Part shown: in pieces, positions 50,601 to 58,747 of the stretch | Position numbering within the stretch: the stretch's first letter is position 1 | Layout: each line of letters begins with the position of its first letter | Source: a virus | Direction: 5' to 3' (one strand) | Length of the DNA: 64,000 nucleotides | IMG/VR virus record: IMGVR_UViG_3300042862_000198 | Coordinates: 58,177 to 122,176 of that record | The notes under the pieces: generated by a model | Database searches by the model: none | Told to the model about the DNA's origin: nothing | What the model saw: the letters and a program-made list of their open reading frames with translations, nothing else | Made by a program: the position numbers and the translations under genes

Positions 50601-53527
50601 AAGATGGAGAACCAAATGGAACTGAACTTGGAATTGACTCTATCAGAAAACTTAAAGCTATTGAAGAAGAAATAGTACTTCTTTCTGAAAGCTTTGATAA
50701 AAAAACTGGTTTATCAAAAACTGAAGCTTATAAGCTTAGGTATTATGAAGAAAAAATAATTGGTGCAGGAAAAGCATCTCAAATGACCCAAGAACAAAAG
50801 AATGAGTATCAGTCACTTGTAGCTAATAGAACAGCCTTTGGTTTATCAGATCAAGAAATTACATACTTAAGAGGTTTATTCAAAAAATTAGCAGAGTTAA
50901 CAGATAATGTTGCTACTGATTATTATGTTGATTCATTTAATACAGCACTAGGAGAACTTGAATTAGAACCTATTACAATTGATACTGCAGATGATTGGAT
51001 TAATTCACAAAATACTCTTCAAGCAAAAGCAGATAATCCAAGATTTTCAGAATGGTTTGATAGAAATCATTATGAAAAAACTGTATTTAATCCTGTACTT
51101 GGAGTATATGAATCTAGATTTTTTAGAACTAAAGCTTGGACAGTTTCAAAACCTTCAAATCCTAAGTATTTTAAAAAGACAGAACTTATAGATCCTATCA
51201 CTGGTGAAAAGATAACCATTGATGGTGTTCCAATTGCAAAATATTCTTATACTAAAATTAAAGATAAGTATAAAACAGGCTTTAATGCTAAGACAGGTAA
51301 AGTTGAGTTAGAAGTTGGTACTCATATTGATAACCGTGGAAACTTTTTACCTAAAGAACAAGCTTTAGGAAGTACTTTTGGAAAGTATATGAATGAAAGG
51401 TACTATGAAATGAAAAAAACTAATAGTCCTGAGTTTAAATTACTAGAAGCTATTAAAAAACAAAGACTTAAAAATCAAGAAGATAGTCCTTATGCATCTA
51501 GAATGTATTTAGATTTTCCTAGATTTAGAATAGCTACTACTCTTGAATATGGTCAATCTGGTGAATTAAAAAATAAAACAGTAGCTATTGGAGATGCATT
51601 AAAAGCTTCAGTATATAAAAGAGCTGCAGATGATGCGGAATCTGGTCAAGCAAATTTTGATCCTGAGTTTATATATGTTCCAACTGATTTACAGGGAAAA
51701 CCAATACCAAAAGTTCCAGTATCTGGTTTATATAAAATGCCAATTAATTCAGTTTCTTTAGATGTAATAACATCTGAATTAAACTACATGAATTCTTTAG
51801 ATATACAAAAAGTTTTGATTGACTCACAGTCTTCAGCTACAGCTATTCTTGATGTTCTTGGAGATCCAGATAATGCTTTAGATAAACTAGATATGGCAAG
51901 TAGTAAATTATCTAATGCTCAAGATAAAACAGCAGTGTTTTTAAAAAGAGATACTAATCAAAGATACCAGTTTGCTAAAGATGTTATTAATAGAATGTGG
52001 TATGGAGAAAAGGTAAGTGAATTTCAACAAGAAAACCCTACTATATCTAAGATAACAAGAAAAGCAATGGGAGCTGCAAGTTTTGCATTCTATGCTTTAA
52101 ATCCTGTTTCTACTATTAAGAATAAAGGAGGAATGACATTTCAAAAACTTATAAAAACTGCAGGTGGAAAATATATTAATTTTCCTGCAATGGCAAGAGG
52201 AGAAATTAGAACTTATAAAGCTATGTTTGATTATGCTACATCAGGAACATATACAACAGGTTTAAAAAGTTTAGATATGCAGTTAATGGATGCATTTGAT
52301 ATGTCTCCAGGTAAGACTAAAAAAGATGCAAAAAGAACTCATACAAATACAGCAGTTAAAAATTTATTAGATGCTACTTGGATGTTTTCTGATAGAAAAT
52401 TAACAGAGGTACAAGGGGCACTTGAATTAGGCTTTGGTTTAATGGAATGGCAAGAAGTTGATCAAATACAACCTGATGGTTCAGTTACAAAAATTAGATA
52501 TGCAGATGCCTTTGTAATAGGTGAAGATGGTATTGCAAAAATAAAAGATGGTATTAATCCTGAATGGGGAATGAACTATACTGATCATACTGTAGTTGCG
52601 GGAGATACCTTAGCATCAATTGCTAAACAATATCATATGACTGTTGAAGAGTTAGCAAAGAAAAATAAAATAGAAACAAATGCTAAATTAGAAGATGGTA
52701 AAGAACTTATTATATCTAGAAATACTAAGTTTAATATGATGAAGCTTAGAATGTCAAGTACTAATAAAAAATTAAATGGTAGTGTTGCAGCAATTGAAGG
52801 TCCTACTGCAGAAAAACATTTACTATATGATGTAGCATCATTCTCAAGAAAGTTTGGTACAGGTATGTTTTTATCTAGATTCCAAATGGATACTTCAAAA
52901 GGTAACCGTGGTGGAGCTGTATGGGATTGGGATTTAAATGAAACTACTAAAGGTAAGTATATTACATTTGCACAGAATATGACTAAATTACTCACAGATG
53001 CTAAAAACTATTGGCCAATAATGAAAGAAGAAGAAAAAATTGCTATGCGTGAAATTTTTACAGAAGGTATGTTAATATTCATATCAGGTGTGGCAATATC
53101 TTTATTATTTGGATTCAAAGGAGATGATGAAGATAGATTTCAAAAGTTAAAAGAAAGAGAGGCAAAATATGGTACAGCAGGTTGGGTTGCAAATCATATG
53201 CTTTATCAAATTATCATGGTACAAAAAGAAAATACTAGTATGACTCCATTAGGAGCAGGTGAATGGTTAGACTTTACCAAAACAACTAACATTATGATGG
53301 GGCCTACATTAGATCTTTATCTTAAGATTTTTAAAGACTTAGGATACATAATTTCAGGAAATGATAAAGCTGTTTACAAACAAGAAGTTGGTCCATATGG
53401 ATGGCAACAAGAAGGTGAGTATAAAATATGGAATCACTTAGGTAGCATAGTTGGATTATCAGGTAAGAATTTAAGTCCTTATTGGGCTATTAAGAAGCAA
53501 GAAATATTTACAAACTTGAAAGGGTAG
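47678..53527 (+). CDS. Giant virion protein 3: zincin, LysM and hydrophobic segment
   Basis: A 1949-residue protein. Residues about 150-270 form a second zincin-like domain: His196-E-F-A-His200, with Glu251 in FKEEAIV as likely third ligand. Residues about 330-1500 are long charged helices with coiled-coil character. Residues about 1638-1680 are a LysM peptidoglycan-binding domain (TVVAGDTLASIAKQY, then TVEELAKKN). Residues about 1797-1813 are a hydrophobic helix (MLIFISGVAISLLFGF), the best membrane-segment candidate in this protein. The gene starts 27 bases after the polymerase gene and ends with TAG. Together these fit a cargo protein that contacts the cell wall and inner membrane while DNA and polymerase enter. 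That role is inference. Confidence 0.7.
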   Translation: MPCVIKLKEFLTDQIYEKSKPALSMSYQNAIRLTDTINKEYGYNVVYPTLSDTIELEITIPEALITDYYNNELKLEIQEAIEVAQAAEEEAREIQRRDAERAGIPYQDDYLFQNENDIQVIVEKTFREARDQEIATKLGEKYKKAFGIEYQIVTPGEAALILQLSPTPYTSDVSAFFYGNQVYFVKGNFNAKTVVHEFAHPLIKGIAFQNPKLFNNLYAQLSSSVTGQEAIERVKSKYPELEVDSERFKEEAIVTAMEIDAELKLEKIKSDDSLFDKFIETLMFAIKKVIQALTKNVNLKKLSTRTTRDQLVDMMINEDFVIQDLNYQTSLFAEFSKETDAYLKELKALAPEKILNTINRFHDEMSFQLQELRTNPKKLRETLGKDAEQTIRGIRDYVNGYKTTGENISDDELQTLIDSLINDEADLNARSLAFIKSLTELNVFARRVQRVLEDMNTSKEYLTEEGNQKIQYFKQFMEREIKFLRDVEKQLGMDPSNELSKLILSVKSLMERNSETAKDMTFKYVKDLLLDAGLTMQENVKEKTSDRIDEILKTDGFTEAEINDFKEDLFNRLDVDNIRAISAKDFKLPRESPRAKYILEAIQEYNNNKITEQVVDEYLRGHVKDLGFTGAMLNPLANVNDLFGAFVQYARNKISDAEVKSEQEQMKFVESLKPILNAMNWNPNDTQQLGKALLFVDKKGIINEDGDVEEYEAYAYLDKFKDWELDEANLKGALKKAQLKGDKEAIKVAMQAIRDFDRDYKVRRYTDEVYKLQDIWLQSNTVIDPTTKKTVTISADVSLEAYQERKAALDDLSTYSDSNEFTSLDDLLEFTPSAASKVKYNNLYNLYDNNGNYKQGIELEKVLVRRYYRQQSRQFYESVPVLDKFQRDYEHFVNTELASLGITKDATPDKYEAEIKKFFEKNTRIAYTDEYFQDKNDVLAEINAINEKAKGAEISKKLASLYEQRYTITNRVTDKDGEPNGTELGIDSIRKLKAIEEEIVLLSESFDKKTGLSKTEAYKLRYYEEKIIGAGKASQMTQEQKNEYQSLVANRTAFGLSDQEITYLRGLFKKLAELTDNVATDYYVDSFNTALGELELEPITIDTADDWINSQNTLQAKADNPRFSEWFDRNHYEKTVFNPVLGVYESRFFRTKAWTVSKPSNPKYFKKTELIDPITGEKITIDGVPIAKYSYTKIKDKYKTGFNAKTGKVELEVGTHIDNRGNFLPKEQALGSTFGKYMNERYYEMKKTNSPEFKLLEAIKKQRLKNQEDSPYASRMYLDFPRFRIATTLEYGQSGELKNKTVAIGDALKASVYKRAADDAESGQANFDPEFIYVPTDLQGKPIPKVPVSGLYKMPINSVSLDVITSELNYMNSLDIQKVLIDSQSSATAILDVLGDPDNALDKLDMASSKLSNAQDKTAVFLKRDTNQRYQFAKDVINRMWYGEKVSEFQQENPTISKITRKAMGAASFAFYALNPVSTIKNKGGMTFQKLIKTAGGKYINFPAMARGEIRTYKAMFDYATSGTYTTGLKSLDMQLMDAFDMSPGKTKKDAKRTHTNTAVKNLLDATWMFSDRKLTEVQGALELGFGLMEWQEVDQIQPDGSVTKIRYADAFVIGEDGIAKIKDGINPEWGMNYTDHTVVAGDTLASIAKQYHMTVEELAKKNKIETNAKLEDGKELIISRNTKFNMMKLRMSSTNKKLNGSVAAIEGPTAEKHLLYDVASFSRKFGTGMFLSRFQMDTSKGNRGGAVWDWDLNETTKGKYITFAQNMTKLLTDAKNYWPIMKEEEKIAMREIFTEGMLIFISGVAISLLFGFKGDDEDRFQKLKEREAKYGTAGWVANHMLYQIIMVQKENTSMTPLGAGEWLDFTKTTNIMMGPTLDLYLKIFKDLGYIISGNDKAVYKQEVGPYGWQQEGEYKIWNHLGSIVGLSGKNLSPYWAIKKQEIFTNLKG

Positions 53528-53531
53528 GATT

Positions 53532-53568
53532 AAAAAAAAAGGGGAGCACATTTCTGTACCCCCCTCTT
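53532..53568 (-). terminator. Terminator between the converging gene blocks
   Basis: GGGG at 53541-53544 pairs with the C run at 53559-53564, with inner ACA/TGT pairing and a TTTC loop. On the minus strand the hairpin is followed by nine T bases (the A run at 53532-53540), so it ends the leftward replication block. It may also weakly stop plus-strand reads. Confidence 0.7.
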
Positions 53569-53598
53569 CTTGATAATATGCTTAATCCATAAGCATCA

Positions 53599-54762
53599 TT
53601 AAAAGAAATCTGCAACACTCTCATTATCTTCTGCATCTGTAGTGGATGTAAAATCTAAATCAAAGTTAGCTTCTTCTTTTTTATCTATTTTTTTTGTTTC
53701 TAATGTATTCAGATCAGCTTCATATAACTCATAGTCTTCAACAGTAGGTTCTAATGAATGTTCTACAGCTGCATTATGAAATTCTATAGCTTCAAATGTA
53801 TTACCATCTCTATCGGTATATTGCAATATAGATTCTTCAGGTTGTTCTAAAGCAAGTTCTTCTACTTCTAATTCAGCATAGATTTCTTCTTCATCATTTG
53901 CAGCATATTTAATATCTTCATCCATCATATCAGCTTCCATGTCAGCAATCTGGTCTAACAAACTAATTTGATTAGGATCAATTGCATCTATTGTGTCTTC
54001 AGTAACTATAACTTCATCTTCAGGAACCTGTACAGATTGACTACATACTGGAAAATTATTTACAGAATTAATAAAATAATGTAATATTCTTTGATCCTCC
54101 ATCCATGTTTTAGGATGTGACTGCTGTAAAGCTAAAGTAACATAGTTATAGAATGCCCATAGACTATTATTATCTGCAAACACATAACTTGGTTTATCCA
54201 TTTGTTGTCTTACTATACTAGCTTGTTCAGTAGTAAGTATTTGATATTCAGCAAATAGTATTCCTAATAACTGTGCTTGTTTTCTTTTAGTCATGCTAAT
54301 AGTTTGCATAACATTTTTATCAGATACTAATTGATTATAATACATGTAAGCATTGGTTACTTGTTCAGTAATTGTAGCTATTGTTTCTGTGTCAGCTGTA
54401 CCTGTATGTTTTCTTGCCCAGCTACCCATATCTCCACATACCATTACAGTACCGTTAGTATTTATATAAGCACCAACACCACACTTAAACCTTACTTGCT
54501 TATTATAACTATTAGTCCATGCAAACATCATTGATAATTCTTGGTCAGTTCCATAGTGTAATCTAAAAACTCCCTGAGCAATCTGACCATCAGCAGTTGC
54601 TCTATATTCTTCTCTTTCAATTGTAAAACCTGCATTAATTAATGCTGTTTTTGAGTAATCCATCACATTTTCATGACTTATAACTGTATATGTATCAGCA
54701 TGTACCGGTAAAGGAATTCCTGTAAGGTAATCCCATGTGCAATCTTTAATTTTCTTTGGCAT
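53599..54762 (-). CDS. DUF932-like phage protein with acidic tail
   Basis: A 387-residue protein. Residues about 25-235 follow the pattern of DUF932 phage/plasmid proteins: a strand pair (VFRLHYG), then FAWTNSYNKQVRFKCGVGAYI with the NSY and C-x-G features, then SWARKHTGTA. A helical region (YNYVTLALQQSHPKTW) follows. Residues about 250-387 are a long, very acidic tail ending in SVADFF. Acidic tails ending in aromatic residues are used by single-stranded-DNA-binding proteins to recruit partners; a parallel role here is speculation. It is the last gene of the leftward block and starts one base after the DNA polymerase stop, so the two are coexpressed. Molecular function is unknown. Confidence 0.7.
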   Translation of the reverse strand: MPKKIKDCTWDYLTGIPLPVHADTYTVISHENVMDYSKTALINAGFTIEREEYRATADGQIAQGVFRLHYGTDQELSMMFAWTNSYNKQVRFKCGVGAYINTNGTVMVCGDMGSWARKHTGTADTETIATITEQVTNAYMYYNQLVSDKNVMQTISMTKRKQAQLLGILFAEYQILTTEQASIVRQQMDKPSYVFADNNSLWAFYNYVTLALQQSHPKTWMEDQRILHYFINSVNNFPVCSQSVQVPEDEVIVTEDTIDAIDPNQISLLDQIADMEADMMDEDIKYAANDEEEIYAELEVEELALEQPEESILQYTDRDGNTFEAIEFHNAAVEHSLEPTVEDYELYEADLNTLETKKIDKKEEANFDLDFTSTTDAEDNESVADFF

Positions 54763-54763
54763 A

Positions 54764-56662
54764 TTAAAATAAACTTAATTGGTTTCTATTAGGCATAAGC
54801 CCCTCTATTTCTTTTTTTACTTTTTGTATGTAGTAATCATAATTAATATCATAATCAGAAAATTCTTTTTCTTCATAATTTATAAAGATACTCTGCATCC
54901 ACTTTCCAGCTTCTATTTGTATCTCTCTATTGTCTGTATTATTTTTCTTAACAATCTTACTTCCATTGTTAGACATATAATATCTAATAGTGTGTTGTAT
55001 TTCATTTACACTGTAGTCTCCATCTTTAATAATATGTTCCCAAAAATTCCAATCTCCTTTTATTTTTACACCACCACAAAAATCAAATATGTTTTTGTTA
55101 GCTTTAATTGTATCTATAGGTTCAACACCATTTACAAAGAACTCATGAAGAGCCATTGGTATAATTAAGAAACTTTTATTTTTATGAAGAGCTAAATCTT
55201 TAAACTCAAATCTACCCTTACATTTAGATTTTCCATCCTCTGTAACTGCTATATAATTATTTACATCACCTAAAACAATTTTACTATAAGTATCATGTTC
55301 TAGTTCTAGCATTGTTATTTTTTCCCATTCAGCACATATTTCCTTATACTTATCTACTTTATCCTTTGGTATTATAGTCTCCAAACCATCAGTATTTTGC
55401 ATTATAGGAATAGCTTCCGGGATCCCTTCACATATCATCTCATATAACATAGTAAGACTAAGCTGACCATTAATTGTAATCCTCATAGTAAACTCAGGAT
55501 CATATAGAAAACTATTAGCATCATTACTGAGCCCATAAGTAGAGTTTAATATAATCTTATATACATAATTCTTAGGATCTTTTTTAGGAATTTTTTTTCT
55601 TTCCTCAAAAAACCATTCATACAAGTTACAAAATTCTTCTCTTGGTAAATGAGCAGGAGACCATTTGTTTCTAATTGCTAAATTTGGATAGAAACTAGTA
55701 ACATCTGATGTCATGATTACAGTATCTTCAGTAGAGTTATATACCTTACTAGTTCTAGCACCGTGCACACCACCTAAACCAAAATCAGTTTTAACACCTT
55801 TATAGTTTACAGAGTATTTAAATCCTCCTTTAGTTTCTCCTGGATATAAAATTACGTCCTGGAATTTTTTAAGAAGATTTTGGAAACTTGCTGTCTTAAA
55901 CTCTATATAAGGTAGTATAATATCTTTAACTACTATCTTTGGTCTACTGGTTCTCATATTTTTAAGATCCCATTTTGGTATACCAGTATGCTTATGTAAG
56001 AAATGTAAAAACAACTCTTTAGATATCCTTGGTTCTGAAGCACTAAATAAATTAATATTATATTCTTCAGTTAAAGTTTTTCTAAGAGCAATCTGTTCCT
56101 TACTTAAATGCATTATGGCCTTTGTAGACTTAACATCATTTATACAGTAACTTATTATACTTTCTATTTGGTCTTCTGTGATACTACTAGCATGATGTAT
56201 TGGCATATCTTTTATGTTTAGCCAATCCATAGTATATTGTATCCATTTCAATGAACTTCTTTTTGCTGGATTATCCCAATGATTTAATTTAAAAACATCT
56301 ATTTGTTTTATATGTAAATCTTTAGGACTAAATTCAGAAAATTTATTTTCATTTTGGTTGGTTATTATGTCCTGTGCTTTTGCATAAATAAATTTTGCAA
56401 CAGTTTCTGCAGTTTCATTTAATAACTCATATTTATTTCTTATTATGTATTCAGTAATCTGACTGTCAAAACTTAATCCATTAAAGGATACATGCCACTC
56501 ATCAAAAGAAACATTTCTTTCTAAGAATGCTAAAAGTTCTACTAGATCATTTTTTGATTCATGTACAACAAAGATTTGTTGTTCTTCAGAATTTACAGAC
56601 TCAAACACTCCAAGGAAGCAGTTTGATAAAGTCTCATAATCCATTACCCAATGTGTTCTCAT
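54764..56662 (-). CDS. Family B DNA polymerase with proofreading exonuclease
   Basis: A 632-residue replicative polymerase. Exonuclease motifs: Asp8-Y-Glu10 (ExoI), Asn61 to Asp66 in FNGLSFD (ExoII), Tyr172-x3-Asp176 in YCINDV (ExoIII). Polymerase motifs: Asp320 in DVTSFYP (A), Lys369-x3-Asn373-S-T-Tyr-Gly (B) and Asn423-Thr-Asp425-Gly (C). Motif C has Asn in place of the usual first Asp, but the metal-binding second Asp is kept. The protein ends in QLSLF, a consensus-like sliding-clamp-binding peptide, so the enzyme may use the host beta clamp. It is compact for family B. A hairpin separates it from the upstream 125-residue gene, which suggests expression partly independent of that gene. Confidence 0.92.
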   Translation of the reverse strand: MRTHWVMDYETLSNCFLGVFESVNSEEQQIFVVHESKNDLVELLAFLERNVSFDEWHVSFNGLSFDSQITEYIIRNKYELLNETAETVAKFIYAKAQDIITNQNENKFSEFSPKDLHIKQIDVFKLNHWDNPAKRSSLKWIQYTMDWLNIKDMPIHHASSITEDQIESIISYCINDVKSTKAIMHLSKEQIALRKTLTEEYNINLFSASEPRISKELFLHFLHKHTGIPKWDLKNMRTSRPKIVVKDIILPYIEFKTASFQNLLKKFQDVILYPGETKGGFKYSVNYKGVKTDFGLGGVHGARTSKVYNSTEDTVIMTSDVTSFYPNLAIRNKWSPAHLPREEFCNLYEWFFEERKKIPKKDPKNYVYKIILNSTYGLSNDANSFLYDPEFTMRITINGQLSLTMLYEMICEGIPEAIPIMQNTDGLETIIPKDKVDKYKEICAEWEKITMLELEHDTYSKIVLGDVNNYIAVTEDGKSKCKGRFEFKDLALHKNKSFLIIPMALHEFFVNGVEPIDTIKANKNIFDFCGGVKIKGDWNFWEHIIKDGDYSVNEIQHTIRYYMSNNGSKIVKKNNTDNREIQIEAGKWMQSIFINYEEKEFSDYDINYDYYIQKVKKEIEGLMPNRNQLSLF

Positions 56663-56702
56663 AGGATATTATTCAGTTAAGCTGTTTCCCCATTTAGTTA
56701 AT

Positions 56703-56737
56703 AAAAAAGGGTGAACAATAATATCCACCCTTCATTT
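56703..56737 (-). terminator. Terminator upstream of the DNA polymerase gene
   Basis: Inverted repeat AAGGGTG (56707-56713) and CACCCTT (56726-56732) with a 12-base loop. On the minus strand it is followed by a T run, which makes it a good intrinsic terminator or attenuator after the 125-residue gene. Confidence 0.75.
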
Positions 56738-56749
56738 TTGTTATTTAAT

Positions 56750-57127
56750 TTAAACTCCTGCTACAGGTAGTTCTTCTTCTTTTTCAGACATAAATGCTTC
56801 ATAATCAAATGTTTTAGCATTAACTGCAAAAAGATGTAATAAATCTTTAACAGCTATTTTGTCTTCAATATAAAATTCTTGAAATACTTCTAATTTATGT
56901 CTTTCTTCACGGTGACCCTTACTTCCTGCAATAGGTTGACCATATTCATCTAATTTAGGAAGCATCTGTAAAGATGTTCTTTTAATTTTAGAGATGATTA
57001 CAAAAACCTTAGTTCCCGGATCAAATATACATTCTACATAGGGACAACTATCACTAATAGGTATTAACCTAAAAGTTTGTTTGTCTTGCCAGGTTGCTTG
57101 AACCAGCATCATTGATTTTTCTGTCAT
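56750..57127 (-). CDS. Small conserved phage protein, unknown function
   Basis: A 125-residue soluble protein with a beta-rich first half (MMLVQATWQDKQTFRLIPI, then CPYVECIFD and KVFVIISKIKR). A charged loop (GSKGHREERHKLEV) and a helical, acidic end follow (DLLHLFAVNAKTF). The compact barrel-like pattern and the place between a nuclease cluster and DNA polymerase suggest an accessory DNA-metabolism protein, but no family motif is certain. It is followed by an intrinsic terminator. The start is well placed after an A-rich leader on the minus strand. Confidence 0.65.
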   Translation of the reverse strand: MTEKSMMLVQATWQDKQTFRLIPISDSCPYVECIFDPGTKVFVIISKIKRTSLQMLPKLDEYGQPIAGSKGHREERHKLEVFQEFYIEDKIAVKDLLHLFAVNAKTFDYEAFMSEKEEELPVAGV

Positions 57128-57157
57128 TTTTTTAATTTTTTATAAAGTTAATGCAAA

Positions 57158-57724
57158 TTAATTTAGAATTTTTATATTTTCCAAATTTTCTACTATAATT
57201 AGTAGTGTTTCTTTTTCTAAATCAGGTTTAGTACATAATTCACCTACTGTTTTAAGCAAGCTAACATCTACATTTAGTATACTTGCATATTGCTCATAAA
57301 ACTTATCTGGAAACAAATAACTTTCTACATAAATATGGTTTGCACTATTATCATCAAAATAATTTAAAATTTTGCGCTTCAGAGACTCATTGATTTTACT
57401 ATATTTTCCATTTACAAATTGGAACCAATCATTTTTTAAATCAGAAAAATCAAATATAAATACACTAGTTGTGCTATCTACCTTAGAATAATCACATAGT
57501 CTGTTATGTTTTAATAAAACATTATTTTCAAACTGGATATATTCTGGGTCATTTTTAGTGTGATAAACACAGATTAGTTTTGCATCCTCAGAGTTATGTA
57601 TATCTTTCCAACTAATATATGTTTCAGTTGGAACAGCACATGATCCTCTTTTTATGTCTAAGATAGGATACATAAATATCTTAGACTTTTGGAAATACTT
57701 CCTATAAAGCGCAGTTAAAGCCAT
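57158..57724 (-). CDS. Conserved crAss-like hypothetical protein, 188 residues
   Basis: An alpha/beta protein starting LTALYRKYFQKSKIF. Further ordered features are YPILDIKRG, TYISWKDI, LICVYH, FIFDFSDLKNDWFQF and a C-terminal helical segment. From memory this Tyr-Arg-Lys-Tyr-Phe start and the P-x-x-TYI-x-W block occur in hypothetical proteins of other crAss-like phages. There is no recognisable catalytic triad or metal site. It starts three bases after the stop of the PD-(D/E)XK nuclease gene, so the two are probably cotranslated and possibly partners in DNA processing (inference). Confidence 0.65.
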   Translation of the reverse strand: MALTALYRKYFQKSKIFMYPILDIKRGSCAVPTETYISWKDIHNSEDAKLICVYHTKNDPEYIQFENNVLLKHNRLCDYSKVDSTTSVFIFDFSDLKNDWFQFVNGKYSKINESLKRKILNYFDDNSANHIYVESYLFPDKFYEQYASILNVDVSLLKTVGELCTKPDLEKETLLIIVENLENIKILN

Positions 57725-57727
57725 AAT

Positions 57728-58747
57728 TTACAATTTTAAATTACCAATTGCTAACTCATAAGGTAAGGTATAGTCTTTGTTTTCATAATGGTACTTTACA
57801 GTATCAATAATTTTTTCAAAGTTATCTTGCCAAAGAGTTAAACTTTCTTGTGAGACTTGAAAAGGATATACTTGGTTGTATTTATCTATTACAATAAATG
57901 TAACAATTATATTCCATTCAAGACTATCGGGTAAATCTTTTATAAACTTTTGAAAAACTAATTTTTCATATACAACAGCTTGCATCCAATACTTATAATA
58001 CTGAACTGATTCTGGAAAGTCTATTAAGTTTTTACCAGTTGTTTTAAGGTCATTAATAAATACAGTTTTAGACTCAGAGTCTATAACAACATTATCCAAT
58101 ATACCTTTAAAACCAAAAGATAAATTATCAACATCAATAGCTAATGGCAACTCATTATGCACAGTGATGTGAGTATCCTCTTTTGTTTTATCAAGTTGTA
58201 GTAAAGCCCTAACAGAACTGTTAAGTTTAAGTATCTCAACACTTACTTTGCAGCCGCTCAAAGTGTCTTGATCTACTATTGCTTTAGATAAACTTAATTT
58301 TAAAAATTCAAAGTATTCCTTGTGATCTGTTGTGAGAATTTTATCAAGCCTTTGCTGATCTGTTTTGAGAGATTGGTGTAAGTTAATTGTATAGAGCTCA
58401 GAAATAATCTCCTGAGAATAATCATCCAAAGATAATAAATTATTTTCTGATTTAAAATGGTATTTAAAAATATTATCAATAATTATTTTATTGTTTCCAC
58501 TTGGTAGTTTTCCAGGTAATAAAATAAATTTATCATCAAAGGTATCCGGTTCAAATAAAAGACAATGAAGGACACTCCCTGTTACCAGGTGAGCATCCTT
58601 ACTATCTTCCTTCTGCTTTAATACATAATGAGAATAAAACATTCTTGGTGAAAACAAAAGTTTATTTATACTGCTATAACTAAAATAAAAATCTTTTTTA
58701 TAAAAGTTATCTAGTTCATCAGAACCAGTCGATATCTGTAGATTCAT
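57728..58747 (-). CDS. PD-(D/E)XK nuclease (RecE/Cas4-like exonuclease superfamily)
   Basis: A 339-residue nuclease. The N-terminal part has the helical signature SSINKLLFSP and GSVLHCLLFEP, where His is the first conserved residue. The catalytic core is at about 210-240: Asp218 in KGILDNVV and Asp233-L-Lys235 in INDLKTTG, the D-(x)n-D-x-K signature. A helix with QYYKYWMQAVVYE follows, typical of RecE- and phage-type exonucleases. The likely role is DNA end resection or recombination during replication. The start lies within the last 29 bases of the upstream gene, and the downstream gene follows after three bases. Overlap and order support one operon. Confidence 0.85.
   Translation of the reverse strand: MNLQISTGSDELDNFYKKDFYFSYSSINKLLFSPRMFYSHYVLKQKEDSKDAHLVTGSVLHCLLFEPDTFDDKFILLPGKLPSGNNKIIIDNIFKYHFKSENNLLSLDDYSQEIISELYTINLHQSLKTDQQRLDKILTTDHKEYFEFLKLSLSKAIVDQDTLSGCKVSVEILKLNSSVRALLQLDKTKEDTHITVHNELPLAIDVDNLSFGFKGILDNVVIDSESKTVFINDLKTTGKNLIDFPESVQYYKYWMQAVVYEKLVFQKFIKDLPDSLEWNIIVTFIVIDKYNQVYPFQVSQESLTLWQDNFEKIIDTVKYHYENKDYTLPYELAIGNLKL

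Noticed and set aside
54779-55168. 129-residue plus-strand frame opposite the DNA polymerase gene
   Set aside because: Phe/Tyr/Ile-rich antisense translation of a gene with all polymerase motifs in place; no independent support.
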